Notes: generated by a model from the letters alone, not told the origin. DNA of 64,000 nt from Methylobacterium sp. (GCF_019745455.1 NZ_JAIETD010000042.1:1-64000); one strand, 5' to 3'; positions 53,654 through 62,523 are shown, numbered from the stretch's first letter. Made by a program: numbers and translations.

Positions 53654-53728
53654 TGGTGCTGCTGGACAGGATTGAACTGTCGACCTCTTCATTACCAATG
53701 AAGTGCTCTACCACTGAGCTACAGCAGC
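53654..53728 (-). tRNA. tRNA-Thr (anticodon GGT)
   Basis: 75 bases including an encoded CCA. Acceptor stem GCTGCTG pairs with CAGCAGC; D arm GCTCAGTGGTAGAGC; anticodon stem CTTCA/TGAAG with loop TTGGTAA, giving anticodon GGT (Thr); T arm GACAGTTCAATCCTGTC. The 3' end is part of the direct repeat that bounds the 50124-53683 islet. Confidence 0.95.
53655..53683. repeat. Right direct repeat of the islet, inside tRNA-Thr
   Basis: 29 bases from the T arm to the acceptor/CCA of tRNA-Thr, 28 of 29 identical to 50124-50152. This is the copy within the intact tRNA gene. Confidence 0.8.
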
Positions 53729-53933
53729 GTCCGGAGGGGCGACGCGATAGGCGCCTGCCCCGACCGGCACGGGCATTAGCGGATCACCGGGGGCTTGGCA
53801 ATCGCCGTAACGCCCCTGTTTGCCGCGTCTTCGCCGGCGAGGTGTTTTCGCGCATCGGATTGCCCCGATCGTCCGTGGCTTGCGACCTGGCTTCGGTCCA
53901 TATTCGCCTGGCGTCGTTTCAACGGGGCTTGAG

Positions 53934-56039
53934 ATGGATCGTAGGCGGGGATTTTTGGAGCGGGAAAGGCGGCTGCGGTTCGCCGTCATCCTCATCGGGA
54001 CTTTCAGTCTTCTCGTCGCCCTGCCGGGGCTGGCGCTCTGGCGTTTCACCGAAGGCCTTCCGCCCCTCGATCTGACGCAGGCGAACCAGCGATCCACCAT
54101 CGTCCTCGACCGCGATGGGCGACTGCTGCGCCCCTTCGCGACCGCTGACGGGCGCTGGCGACTGCCCATGACGGCTGCAGAGGTCGATCCGCGCATGCTC
54201 GCGATGCTGGTGGCCTACGAGGATCGGCGCTTCGCGAACCACGGCGGTGTCGATCCGATCGCTCTGGGCCGCGCCGCCTGGCAATGGCTGACCAGCGGCC
54301 GGATCGTCTCCGGCGGCTCCACCCTGTCGATGCAGGTCGCCCGGCTCATCGAGCCTCGGTCCGAGCGGTCCCTCGGAGCCAAGCTCCGGCAGATGGTCCG
54401 GGCGATCGAGCTCGAACGGCGCCTCGGCAAGTCGGGCGTCCTCGACCTCTACCTCACGCTCGCGCCCTATGGAGGGCCGGTTGAAGGTCTTCGCGCGGCG
54501 AGCCTCGCCTATTTCGGGCGGGAGCCGGCGCGGCTCTCCTTCGCCGAGGCGGCGCTTCTCGTCGGGCTGCCGCAGAGCCCGGAGGCGCGCCGGCCCGATC
54601 GCTTCGCCGAGCGCGCCCGGCTCGCCCGCGATCGGGTGCTCGACCGCGTCGCCACGGGCGGCGTGATCACGAAGGCGGAAGCCGAGGCCGCCAAGGCGGA
54701 GCCGGTGCCGACCGCGCGAAAGCCGTTTCCGATGCTGGCGGCCCATGCCGCGGATGCCGCCATCGCAGCCGAGCCGTCAGCGCAGGTACTCCGCCTCACC
54801 ATCGACGGCCGGCTTCAGGCGAGCCTGGAGGCCCTGGCGAACGAACGGGCCGCCGCCGTGGGTCCCGGCATCTCGGCCGCCATCCTCGCTGTCGACAACG
54901 CGACCGGCGCCGTCATCGCTCAGGTCGGGAGCCCCGGCTACACCGATGCGAGCCGCATGGGCGCCATCGACATGACGGGCGCGATCCGCTCGCCGGGCTC
55001 AACCCTCAAGCCCTTCATCTATGCGCTCGCCTTCGAGGGCGGTGCTGCACATCCCGAGACGCTGCTCGAGGACCGGCCCTTGCGGTTCGCCGGCTCCTAC
55101 GCGCCGGAGAATTTCGATCTCGGCTACCAGGGCATCGTGACCGCGCGCCGTGCACTTCAGCTCTCGCTCAACGTTCCGGCGGTGGACCTGCTCGAAGTGG
55201 TCGGCGCGGCGCGCTTCATCGCCCGGCTCAGGGCGGCAGGCGCCCGGATCGCGCTTCCTCGCGATACCGCTCCCGGCCTGCCCGTTGCGCTCGGCGGTCT
55301 CGGCATCACCCTGACCGACACCGCCCGTCTGTTCGCAGGTCTGGCCCGCGGCGGCTCCGTGCCGACCCTCCTGCGCCGCCTCGGCGAGGCACCGGCTTCC
55401 GAGAGCCTGATCGCCGATCCCGTCGCCGCATCCTATGTCGCCGACATCCTGCGCGGCGCGCCTCCGCCCGAGAACGCCCTGCCGAACCGCATCGCCTACA
55501 AGACCGGCACGTCTTATGGCTATCGCGACGCCCTGGCCGTCGGATTTGACCGGCGTGTAACCATCGGCGTCTGGGTCGGGCGGCCGGACGGCAACGCCGT
55601 GCCCGGTCTCGTCGGGCGTCTCGTCGCCGCGCCGGTCCTATTCGACGCCTTCGCCCGATATGGCGGCGAGCCCGAGCCCGTACCGCTCGCCCGCGAAGCG
55701 CTCGTCGCCACCACCGTGACCCTGCCGCCGCCCCTGCGGCATATCCGAAAGGATGCGCCGAAGACCCTGGTGGCCGGGCAGGGCGCGGCCCTTCGCATCG
55801 CCTACCCGCCGGACGGCGCCCGGATCGATCTTGGGCTCGCCGAGTCCGGCGCGTCCGCCGCACTCGCCCTCAAGGCGCTCGGCGGCGTTCCGCCCCTGAC
55901 CTGGATGGTCAACAGCCTGCCGGTGGCCGAAAGCGCCCGCCGCCAATCGAGCTGGACGCCCGACGGGGCGGGGTTCGCCCGTATCTCGGTCATGGACGCG
56001 TCGGGCGCCAGCGACAGCGTCGTGGTGCGGCTCGAATGA
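53934..56039 (+). CDS. pbpC: Penicillin-binding protein 1C
   Basis: Bifunctional cell-wall enzyme, 701 residues. One N-terminal membrane helix, then a glycosyltransferase domain (VAYEDRRFANHGGVDPIALGRAAW, then GGSTLSMQVARL) and a transpeptidase domain with the SxxK serine in SPGSTLKPFIYAL, SLN in SLNVPAVDLL and KTGTSYGY. The PBP1C-type C-terminal domain follows. The ATG at 53934 starts just before the helix. Confidence 0.93.
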   Translation: MDRRRGFLERERRLRFAVILIGTFSLLVALPGLALWRFTEGLPPLDLTQANQRSTIVLDRDGRLLRPFATADGRWRLPMTAAEVDPRMLAMLVAYEDRRFANHGGVDPIALGRAAWQWLTSGRIVSGGSTLSMQVARLIEPRSERSLGAKLRQMVRAIELERRLGKSGVLDLYLTLAPYGGPVEGLRAASLAYFGREPARLSFAEAALLVGLPQSPEARRPDRFAERARLARDRVLDRVATGGVITKAEAEAAKAEPVPTARKPFPMLAAHAADAAIAAEPSAQVLRLTIDGRLQASLEALANERAAAVGPGISAAILAVDNATGAVIAQVGSPGYTDASRMGAIDMTGAIRSPGSTLKPFIYALAFEGGAAHPETLLEDRPLRFAGSYAPENFDLGYQGIVTARRALQLSLNVPAVDLLEVVGAARFIARLRAAGARIALPRDTAPGLPVALGGLGITLTDTARLFAGLARGGSVPTLLRRLGEAPASESLIADPVAASYVADILRGAPPPENALPNRIAYKTGTSYGYRDALAVGFDRRVTIGVWVGRPDGNAVPGLVGRLVAAPVLFDAFARYGGEPEPVPLAREALVATTVTLPPPLRHIRKDAPKTLVAGQGAALRIAYPPDGARIDLGLAESGASAALALKALGGVPPLTWMVNSLPVAESARRQSSWTPDGAGFARISVMDASGASDSVVVRLE

Positions 56040-56160
56040 GCCTCTCGCCCCCGGAAAGCCGCATGCCGATGCCGGGTCGGGTGACGGGTGCGTGATTTCG
56101 CACAGACTCCGGTCGAAGCTCGGCCCTAGCGTTTGAACAGCGTTACATAAGGGGCAGCCG

Positions 56161-56859
56161 GTGACCGAAGCGACATTCCAGGACGGCGAGACCGATCCGG
56201 CCAAGACCATCGCCGGAGGCGTGGCGACGCTCGCCAGGGGCCGGGTGCCGCTTGCCCTCAAGCTCGCCTACACGGCCTTTATGGCGGTGCTCATCCCGGT
56301 CTACTGGGCCTATTACGGGCCGACCAACTTCCTGTATTTCTGCGATCTCGCCCTCATTCTCACGCTCGTCGGCATCTGGAGGGAGGACGCACTCCTCGTC
56401 TCGATGTGCGCGGTCGGGGTTCTGGCGCCGCAGGTGATCTGGGTCGTCGATTTCCTCGCCGGGGCGATCGGCATGCCGCTCACCGGCATGACGGCCTACA
56501 TGTTCAAGACAGAGAACTCGTTGTTCCTGCGCGGGCTGTCGCTCTTCCACGGCTGGCTGCCGTTCCTGCTCGTCTATCTCGTCTGGCGCCTCGGCTACGA
56601 CCGGCGCGCCTGGGCGGCCTGGTCGGCCCTCGCCGTGGTGGTGCTCCTCGTCTGCTTCTTCCTGATGCCCGCGCCGATGTCCGATCCGGGCCTGATGCCG
56701 GTCAACATCAACTATGTCTGGGGCATGAGCGATCATCAGGCGCAGAGCTGGATGCCGGCCTGGGCCTGGTTCCTGACGCTGCTCGCCGGCATCCCGCTCG
56801 TTCTGTGCGGCGCGACCCACGCCGTGCTGCGCCGGCTGTTTCGGGCGGCTCGGAGCTGA
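56161..56859 (+). CDS. Conserved-looking integral membrane protein, unknown
   Basis: A 232-residue protein with about six membrane helices (VPLALKLAYTAFMAVLIPVYWAYY; LYFCDLALILTLVGIW; LGAPQ-type VLAPQVIWVVDFLAGAIG; LFHGWLPFLLVYLVWRLGY; a Met-rich loop; a final helix). Many conserved-type Trp, Tyr and Pro residues and a charged loop are present, but I do not recognise the family. GTG start at 56161. Confidence 0.65.
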   Translation: MTEATFQDGETDPAKTIAGGVATLARGRVPLALKLAYTAFMAVLIPVYWAYYGPTNFLYFCDLALILTLVGIWREDALLVSMCAVGVLAPQVIWVVDFLAGAIGMPLTGMTAYMFKTENSLFLRGLSLFHGWLPFLLVYLVWRLGYDRRAWAAWSALAVVVLLVCFFLMPAPMSDPGLMPVNINYVWGMSDHQAQSWMPAWAWFLTLLAGIPLVLCGATHAVLRRLFRAARS

Positions 56860-56872
56860 AGCCTGACGGCCT

Positions 56873-57532
56873 CTATCCGCCGAACCGCCAGACCTGGCTG
56901 CGCTTGATCTCGGCATCCTCGAGGCTTCGGCTCACCGGAACCTCGTAGGTCGCGACGACGCCGAGCCGGTCGCGCGGCAGGTAGGCGCGGCCGGGATCGC
57001 CGACGAGCACCGTCGCGCCGCGGGCATGGAGGGCACCGAGCCATTCGGTGACGCGGCCGGCGATGTCGCGCTCGTAGAAGATGTCGGCCGCCAGCACGAT
57101 TGCGTCGCCCGGATCGGTGCCGATGATGTCGGCCTGGATCGCCGCGATCCGCGACAGCACGCCATTCGCCTCGGCGTTGAGCCCGATGGCGGGAATCGAG
57201 AACGGATCGAGGTCGGTCGCCGTCACGGCAGAGGCACCGGCCATGGCGGCGGCGATGCCGACAAGGCCGGAGCCGGACGCGAAATCGAGGACGCGGCGCC
57301 CGGCGACCAGTTCGGGATGGTCGAGGATGTATCGGGCGAGCGCCTGGCCGCCGGCCCAGGCGAAGGCCCAGAATGGCGGCGGCAGGCCGATCTCGGCGAG
57401 TTCCTCCTCGGTCTTCTGCCATAGCTCCGTTGCCTCGTCGGCCACGTGCAGCTGGATCTCCGGTGCGTGCGGCACCGGACGCAGGCGTGTATTGGCGCGG
57501 ATGAAGGCGAGGGCGTCGTCCGGGTCCATCAT
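56873..57532 (-). CDS. ETFB-type protein-lysine methyltransferase
   Basis: A 219-residue class-I methyltransferase close to ETF-beta lysine methyltransferases and related protein methylases: PEIQLHVADEATELWQ, then FWAFAWAGGQALARYILDHPELVAGRRVLDFASGSGLVGIAAA (SAM motif), DLDPF and the IVLAADIFYERD segment. It would methylate a protein substrate in the cytoplasm. It starts inside the glycosyltransferase stop (ATGATG, 4-base overlap), so the two are coupled. Confidence 0.85.
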   Translation of the reverse strand: MMDPDDALAFIRANTRLRPVPHAPEIQLHVADEATELWQKTEEELAEIGLPPPFWAFAWAGGQALARYILDHPELVAGRRVLDFASGSGLVGIAAAMAGASAVTATDLDPFSIPAIGLNAEANGVLSRIAAIQADIIGTDPGDAIVLAADIFYERDIAGRVTEWLGALHARGATVLVGDPGRAYLPRDRLGVVATYEVPVSRSLEDAEIKRSQVWRFGG

Positions 57533-58677
57533 CGCGGCGCCAGCTCCGCGTAGATCGCGCAGACCGCGCGGGTGACCGCCTCTTCGGTGAAGCCGCCGGT
57601 CTCGATCCTGGTTCGGGCAGCCGCACCCATCCGGGCGACGAGGGCCGGGTCGGCGGCGAGCCGCATCAGGCCCTTGGCCAGGGCCGCCGGATCGTCGGGT
57701 CGGACCACGAGCCCCTCGATCCCGTCGCGGACGAGGTCGCGGCAGCCGGGCACGTCGGTGGTGAGGATCGCCCGGCCACAGGCAGCCGCTTCGAGGAGCG
57801 TGCGCGGCAGGCCCTCGCCGCCGCGCGAGGGCAGGCAGGCGACGTGGTGTGCCGCCCAGACGCCCGGCACGTCCGCGGTCGCCCCATGCCAGACGATCCC
57901 GTCGCGGCTCCACTCTCTGAGGGTCGCCTCCGGAATCGCGCGCCGGTTCGAGGGGTCCGGAGCGCCGTAGAGCGAGAGTTCGACCGCAGCTCCCTCCGCG
58001 CGTGCCCGGCGCACGGCCTCGACGGCGGTGTCGATACCCTTCGACCACAGCAGACGCGCGACCACGGCGACTCGGAGGGGCGGCATCCCCGGCGACGGCG
58101 CGACCGGATAGGCCGCCGGGTCGATTCCGGCGCCGCCAACGATGGTGACGCTCGTATCGGCCGGGTCGAGGCCGAGCGCCCTCGCATCGTCCGGGTTCTC
58201 GAACAGAAATCGGGTCTTTTGCGATGATAGCGGCCCGCGGATCAGGTGTCGCAGGGCGAGCCGCGCGGTGCGCCCGATCCGGTCCTGCCGGGCACCCATG
58301 AGGCCGAGGCCCGTCAGAGCGTAGACCCGTGCGGGAATGCCCGCCATCGCCGCGGCGGTGCCGCCGATCAGGATGCCACGCAGGGCGATGCAATGGACGA
58401 TGTCGGCTTGAAGCGCCTTCAGGATCGCGGCGAGCTGGCCGGCCGCGTAGCCGGCCGCCATCGGATTGAGGCTGGAGCGCTCGGCCTCGAGAGGCACCAC
58501 CCGCGCGCCCGTCGCCTCGATCACCGCGCGATGATCGCGCACCCGGGTCACCACGGCGACCGAGAGTCCGGCCGCTACCGCCGCACGGGCGAAGCCGAGG
58601 AAATGCGAGGCGAAGAACCAGTCTTCCGTGACGACGAAGACGAGCTGCGTCGGCTTTGTGGCCGTGGAGTTATCCAT
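57529..58677 (-). CDS. Glycosyltransferase family 4
   Basis: A 382-residue GT-B glycosyltransferase. N-terminal Rossmann half begins VFVVTEDWFFASHFLGFARAA and continues DIVHCIALRG; C-terminal half has AVVARLLWSKGIDTAVEAV, CLPSRGGEGLPRTLLEAAACGRAILTTDVPGCRDLV with the EGLPRTLLEA nucleotide-sugar site. The acceptor is unknown. ATG at 58677 is used; the frame is open upstream. Coupled to the lysine methyltransferase gene. Confidence 0.9.
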   Translation of the reverse strand: MDNSTATKPTQLVFVVTEDWFFASHFLGFARAAVAAGLSVAVVTRVRDHRAVIEATGARVVPLEAERSSLNPMAAGYAAGQLAAILKALQADIVHCIALRGILIGGTAAAMAGIPARVYALTGLGLMGARQDRIGRTARLALRHLIRGPLSSQKTRFLFENPDDARALGLDPADTSVTIVGGAGIDPAAYPVAPSPGMPPLRVAVVARLLWSKGIDTAVEAVRRARAEGAAVELSLYGAPDPSNRRAIPEATLREWSRDGIVWHGATADVPGVWAAHHVACLPSRGGEGLPRTLLEAAACGRAILTTDVPGCRDLVRDGIEGLVVRPDDPAALAKGLMRLAADPALVARMGAAARTRIETGGFTEEAVTRAVCAIYAELAPR

Positions 58678-58703
58678 GGCCGAGCCTCTAGCACGTTGCC
58701 GCA

Positions 58704-58728
58704 GGAACAGCGCGCGAACGGCTCGGTT
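58704..58728 (+). promoter_or_regulatory. EcfG-type (general stress) promoter upstream of topIB
   Basis: GGAAC at 58704-58708, 16-base spacer, GGTT at 58725-58728, matching the alphaproteobacterial EcfG consensus GGAAC-N16/17-CGTT/GGTT. It lies about 50 bases upstream of the topoisomerase IB start. The same architecture occurs upstream of the small protein at 62524. It overlaps the glycosyltransferase start region on the other strand. Confidence 0.5.
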
Positions 58729-58777
58729 GACGCTCGCTGCCTGTCCGGCGGTCCACAACGGTATCAAGGGAGCGTCG

Positions 58778-59998
58778 ATGGCCGCGCGTAGCGACGAGAG
58801 CGAAGGATGCGGCGTCACCGATCCCCGCGACGCGGCGGTGGAAGCCGGTCTGGTCTATGTCGACGATTCGCGCCCCGGTATCACCCGGCGCAAGGCCGGG
58901 ACGGGCTTCGGCTATCGCGACGCCAAGGGTGTGCCGGTGAGGGATGCGGCGACGCTCAAGCGCATCCGCTCGCTCGCGATCCCGCCGGCCTACACCGATG
59001 TCTGGATCTGCCCGAACCCGAAGGGGCACATCCAGGCCACCGGGCGCGATGCCAAGGGACGAAAGCAGTACCGCTACCACCCCGATTTCCGGCAGGCGCG
59101 GGACGCGACGAAGTTCGCCCGCATCACCGCCTTCGCCGACGCGCTGCCGGGCATCCGTACCCGCGTCGACCGCGACATGTCGCTCCGCGGCCTGCCGCGC
59201 GACAAGGTGCTCGCCACCGTCGTGCATCTCCTTGAAGCGACGCTGATCCGGGTGGGCAACGACGATTATGCACGCAGCAACAAGAGCTATGGGCTCACCA
59301 CCCTCAAGGACCCTCACGTGAAGGTCGACGGGCCGGAGCTGAAATTCCGCTTCAAGGGAAAGAGCGGCAAGACCTGGAACCTGTCCATCAGGGATCGGCG
59401 CGTCGCCAGGATCGTGAAGGCCTGCCAGGACCTGCCGGGCCAGGAGCTGTTCCAGTACGTCGACGACGAGGGCGAGTGCTGCGATGTTACCTCGGCCGAC
59501 GTCAATGCGTACCTGCGCGAGATCACCGGGCAGGACATCACCGCCAAGGATTTCCGGACTTGGGCCGGCACCGTGCTGGCTGCCATGGCGCTGCAGGAAT
59601 TCGAGGCCTTCGACAGCCAGGCCAAGGCGAAGAAGAACCTTCGCGCAGCCATCGAGCGCGTCGCCGCGCGCCTCGGCAATACGCCGACGGTCTGCCGTGC
59701 CTGCTACATCCACCCGCAGGTTCTCGACTGCTATGTCGAGGGAGCGCTCCTCCTGCAGGTGAAGGATGCGGTGGAGGAGGAACTGCGAGACGATCTTGGG
59801 TGCCTGCGACCTGAGGAGGCTGCCGTTCTGGGCCTGCTTCAGTCGCGCCTATCGGTTGAAGGATCGGATCGTGTAGTCGTTTCGCCGAACCTGCCGAGCA
59901 AGAGGAAGTCCAAGCTTACACCTTCGGGAGGAAACCGAGCCGCGAACGGTTCCGCCCAGCGCCGCTCGTCTTCCAAGCGCATTTATGCCGAGGCGTAA
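58778..59998 (+). CDS. DNA topoisomerase IB
   Basis: Relaxes supercoiled DNA by a tyrosine nucleophile. The 406-residue product has an N-terminal domain (GRDAKGRKQYRYHPDFRQARDATKFARI), the catalytic domain (IRVGNDDYARSNKSYGLTTL, KSGKTWNLSIRDRRVARIV) and the active-site Tyr in CRACYIHPQVLDCY. The Arg/Lys-rich tail is typical. The ATG at 58778 has AAGGGAG upstream. A possible EcfG promoter precedes it, so it may be stress-induced. Confidence 0.93.
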   Translation: MAARSDESEGCGVTDPRDAAVEAGLVYVDDSRPGITRRKAGTGFGYRDAKGVPVRDAATLKRIRSLAIPPAYTDVWICPNPKGHIQATGRDAKGRKQYRYHPDFRQARDATKFARITAFADALPGIRTRVDRDMSLRGLPRDKVLATVVHLLEATLIRVGNDDYARSNKSYGLTTLKDPHVKVDGPELKFRFKGKSGKTWNLSIRDRRVARIVKACQDLPGQELFQYVDDEGECCDVTSADVNAYLREITGQDITAKDFRTWAGTVLAAMALQEFEAFDSQAKAKKNLRAAIERVAARLGNTPTVCRACYIHPQVLDCYVEGALLLQVKDAVEEELRDDLGCLRPEEAAVLGLLQSRLSVEGSDRVVVSPNLPSKRKSKLTPSGGNRAANGSAQRRSSSKRIYAEA

Positions 59999-60030
59999 AG
60001 ATACTGGCCGAGGCATAGATTTCGTATCGT

Positions 60031-60048
60031 CGGGCGGTATCCCGCCCG
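60031..60048. terminator. Possible bidirectional terminator hairpin
   Basis: CGGGCGG at 60031-60037 and CCGCCCG at 60042-60048 form a perfect 7-bp stem with a TATC loop between two convergent genes (topIB and the LuxR-type regulator). There is no T tract on either side, so termination is uncertain. Confidence 0.3.
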
Positions 60049-60063
60049 GCTGAACACCCGAGT

Positions 60064-60750
60064 TCAGTAAGGACTGGCTTCAAGGCTGGGCTTCGGCATG
60101 GCAGGGTGAGCCTCGCTGGATGAGCGGCGTGGGCTATCCACATCCACGACAGGCGCCAGGCCGAGCTTGCGGGCGAGAGCGACGAGATCTTTGAGGCGGC
60201 CTGTCTGGGTCTTGCGCCGAAGATTCAGGCGATGCGTTTCGACGGTCCGGACGCTCAGGCTCAGGCGGCGGGCGACCTCCTTGTTGCTGAAGCCCGCGCT
60301 GAGGAAACGCAGAATCTCAGCCTCCCGCGGCGTCAGACCATCTCCCAGGTCGAGGTCGCGGCTGGGTTCTGGCTTGGCAATTGCCGCGGCGCTGCTCTGC
60401 ATCAGCCCGAGGAGAACGGAGCAGACTTCGCGCGGCGAGGACTGACGCGCCACGACGGCATCGGTCCCGGAGGCGAGCAGCAGGCGCAGGGCCTCGCCGG
60501 GCAGCGATTGGAACGCGACCACGACCTTCAGGTCGGCTTGCTTGTGCTTCAGCGTGGCGATCTTCAACGCGGTGGCTTTCAACCCAGCCTCGGAGAGGAC
60601 GACCAGAGCGACCGCCGGCTCACCGCGCAGCTCATCGATATCACCTTCGCTGAGTGTGCAGAGTGCGGGCTCGTGCTCGAGCGCCGCTCGAAGCGACGGA
60701 TCGAGCACATCCGCTTCGTCAATGATTAGGACCCCAACGGTTGCGTTCAT
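60064..60750 (-). CDS. LuxR-type regulator with degenerate receiver
   Basis: A 228-residue protein. The N-terminal half is receiver-like (VGVLIIDEADVLDPSLR, a beta/alpha array to about residue 115) but the phosphoacceptor Asp position reads VVLSEAG and the usual Lys is replaced (VVARQSSP), so it is probably not phosphorylated. The C-terminal LuxR domain is intact (GLTPREAEILRFLSAGFSNKEVARRLSLSVRTVETHR). A DNA-binding activator controlled by another signal is likely. Divergent from the next regulator, with an AT-rich dyad between them. Confidence 0.8.
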   Translation of the reverse strand: MNATVGVLIIDEADVLDPSLRAALEHEPALCTLSEGDIDELRGEPAVALVVLSEAGLKATALKIATLKHKQADLKVVVAFQSLPGEALRLLLASGTDAVVARQSSPREVCSVLLGLMQSSAAAIAKPEPSRDLDLGDGLTPREAEILRFLSAGFSNKEVARRLSLSVRTVETHRLNLRRKTQTGRLKDLVALARKLGLAPVVDVDSPRRSSSEAHPAMPKPSLEASPY

Positions 60751-61242
60751 TCCGCTTCCCCTTCTTGTCCCGCGGCGAGACGTCGCGACCGGGATGGGGA
60801 GAGGCAGATCAAGACCTGTTCCAGTAATTCGTTAAGGTTTATTTCCCGATATTTCCGGCAAAATTTAGTAAAATTGGGTGGAAATCCGGCTCGGTGGATG
60901 CAGCCGATGTCGTCGCCGTCCGGTTTGCGTTCTCCGCGGCTGATTGGCTGCACCGACATGGGACATCGCCGGTCCCAAACCGGGTTCTTGTTCGCCAACG
61001 GTCGACCGTGCAGGACGCTACCGGAATGACGCGCACCCGATCGATCAAAAGACATCGGAGATCAGGCTTCGCACACCGACATTTCCCATTATGTCGACAA
61101 CGGCAACGTCAGCGCATAACCGGCCGCAGACATCGTATACTGCAACAATCTGTGCACCCCATTGCCTTTGGCCCTGGCTGCGACCCTGCGAGAGCCGAGA
61201 AATGCTGGAGATGTCTATGAGAAACGTGTGAAACGCGGCACG
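60751..61242. other. Divergent intergenic region with an AT-rich dyad
   Basis: 492 bases between two LuxR-type regulators. The stretch 60822-60885 is strongly AT-rich and contains an imperfect dyad: a 16-base left arm (60851-60866) and right arm (60870-60885) match at 12 of 16 positions around a 3-base centre, with ATTTCC and GGAAAT at the ends. It is a candidate operator or promoter region. I see no gene in it. Confidence 0.45.
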
Positions 61243-62037
61243 ATGGATGCCGTACCGGAAATGCCCTTTCGCCCGCTTGAGTTGAACCCGACGATGACTA
61301 AACCCCTCTCGGTGCCCCGACGCGCAGTCGTGGCAGATGACGATGAGTATTTTCGCCTCGCCCTCAGTGCCATCCTGGTGCGCCGGCTCAATTTCACGGA
61401 AGTCATCGAAACAGGTTCCCTTGACGAGGCGCTGGCTCGGCTGGGAGAGCACGACGGCGAGGTCGACCTCGCGCTCTTCGATCTCGACATGCCCGGAATG
61501 GGCAGCGCGAAGTCCTTGAGCGCCGTGCGAGAGTGTTTTCCGAGCGTGGTCGCGGCGATCGTTTCGGCTTCGACCGATCGGCGCGACATCCTTCTTGCCC
61601 TGGAAGCGGGGGCCCACGGCTATGTGCCGAAGGGCCTCGGCGCGGCGGAGATGACGCGCATCATCGAGATGATCCTTTCGGGTGCGATCTACGTGCCTCC
61701 CAGCCTCGCTGAGGCACCACCGAGCGCAGCGGCGAGGACGAGTGCGTCGCCCTCGCCCGCGGCGATCTCATCCCCTTCCTCGAGGCAGGAGGACGACGAC
61801 CCTAACGGTATCCTCAAGGACCTGACCCGGCGCCAGCGCGACGTGCTGATGCTGATCGTCGACGGCAAGGCCAACAAGGAGATCGCCCGTGCTCTTTCGT
61901 TGAGCGAAGGCACCGTGAAGGTTCACGTCGCGGCGTTGCTCCGAACCCTCAAGGTGAGCAACCGGGCCGCCGCCGCGGTGCATGGCGCCCGCCTTCTGTT
62001 CTCGAACCGCGATGGCGATGACTCGCCGCGACCCTGA
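61243..62037 (+). CDS. LuxR-family response regulator
   Basis: A 264-residue regulator with an intact receiver: VVADDDEYFRLALS (acidic pair), phosphoacceptor Asp in LALFDLDMPGM, SAST and the Lys in GYVPKGLG. A Ser/Pro linker leads to the HTH domain (LTRRQRDVLMLIVDGKANKEIARALSLSEGTVKVHVAALLRTL). The start is uncertain: 61243 is used, 61294 is an alternative just before the receiver. No cognate kinase is adjacent. Confidence 0.85.
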   Translation: MDAVPEMPFRPLELNPTMTKPLSVPRRAVVADDDEYFRLALSAILVRRLNFTEVIETGSLDEALARLGEHDGEVDLALFDLDMPGMGSAKSLSAVRECFPSVVAAIVSASTDRRDILLALEAGAHGYVPKGLGAAEMTRIIEMILSGAIYVPPSLAEAPPSAAARTSASPSPAAISSPSSRQEDDDPNGILKDLTRRQRDVLMLIVDGKANKEIARALSLSEGTVKVHVAALLRTLKVSNRAAAAVHGARLLFSNRDGDDSPRP

Positions 62038-62184
62038 TCAGTTCGAACGCTTCCGAGACGCCTCACGAGGACCGGAAGCGGAGAAGCGTCGGATTGTCTC
62101 CGGGAAAGGGTTGCCAACCGCAAACGAAGGTCTTAGACACCGCCTCCGACCGGCACGGCAATCGCTGCCAGCCCGTCGCATCGC

Positions 62185-62261
62185 GCGCCCGTAGCTCAGC
62201 TGGATAGAGCACCAGACTACGAATCTGGGGGTCAGAGGTTCGAATCCTTTCGGGCGCGCCA
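62185..62261 (+). tRNA. tRNA-Arg (anticodon ACG)
   Basis: 77 bases including CCA. Acceptor GCGCCCG pairs with CGGGCGC; D arm GCTCAGCTGGATAGAGC; anticodon stem CCAGA/TCTGG with loop CTACGAA, giving ACG (Arg); T arm AGAGGTTCGAATCCTTT. The gene is intact. Confidence 0.96.
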
Positions 62262-62472
62262 TCGACCTCAATCGCAAAGCAATATTTTTCATAGCGAATT
62301 GCTTGCCCACGCTTTGGCTAGGTTGTCGGACGATCGTCAGACCGTGCCGCTGACCGCGATCAGCCGCGCTCGGCCATCGATCCATGGCCGCCGCACCAGT
62401 CCTGCCTGACTTGGTCTGCTCGGTTTGTCAGCTTGCCAGCACTATTGTGATCGCCGGCTCATCACTCTCCTC

Positions 62473-62497
62473 GGAACGCCGCTCGACCATCCCGGTT
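62473..62497 (+). promoter_or_regulatory. EcfG-type promoter upstream of the small hydrophilic protein
   Basis: GGAAC at 62473-62477, 16-base spacer, GGTT at 62494-62497; the same layout as at 58704. The start codon at 62524 follows 26 bases later, a suitable distance for a short leader with the GGAGGAA site. Confidence 0.55.
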
Positions 62498-62523
62498 GAG
62501 ATGTAAACTGAGCGGAGGAAGCC

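Larger units (their letters stand above)
50124..53683. mobile_element. 3.6-kb islet in the 3' end of tRNA-Thr
   Basis: Region between the two 29-base direct repeats, one of which is the 3' end of tRNA-Thr(GGT). Such repeats are made when an integrase inserts an element into a tRNA 3' end. The inside is visibly AT-richer than its neighbours, especially 50100-50300 and 51100-51300. Contents are a SAM methyltransferase, a probable truncated ORF, a secreted triple-repeat protein and a frameshifted ORF. No integrase or other mobilisation gene is seen, so it is either a decayed remnant or was mobilised in trans. Confidence 0.75.

Noticed and set aside
60031..60048. Strong terminator between topIB and the LuxR-type gene
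   Set aside because: The stem is short and no T tract follows on either strand, so it is listed only as a low-confidence feature.
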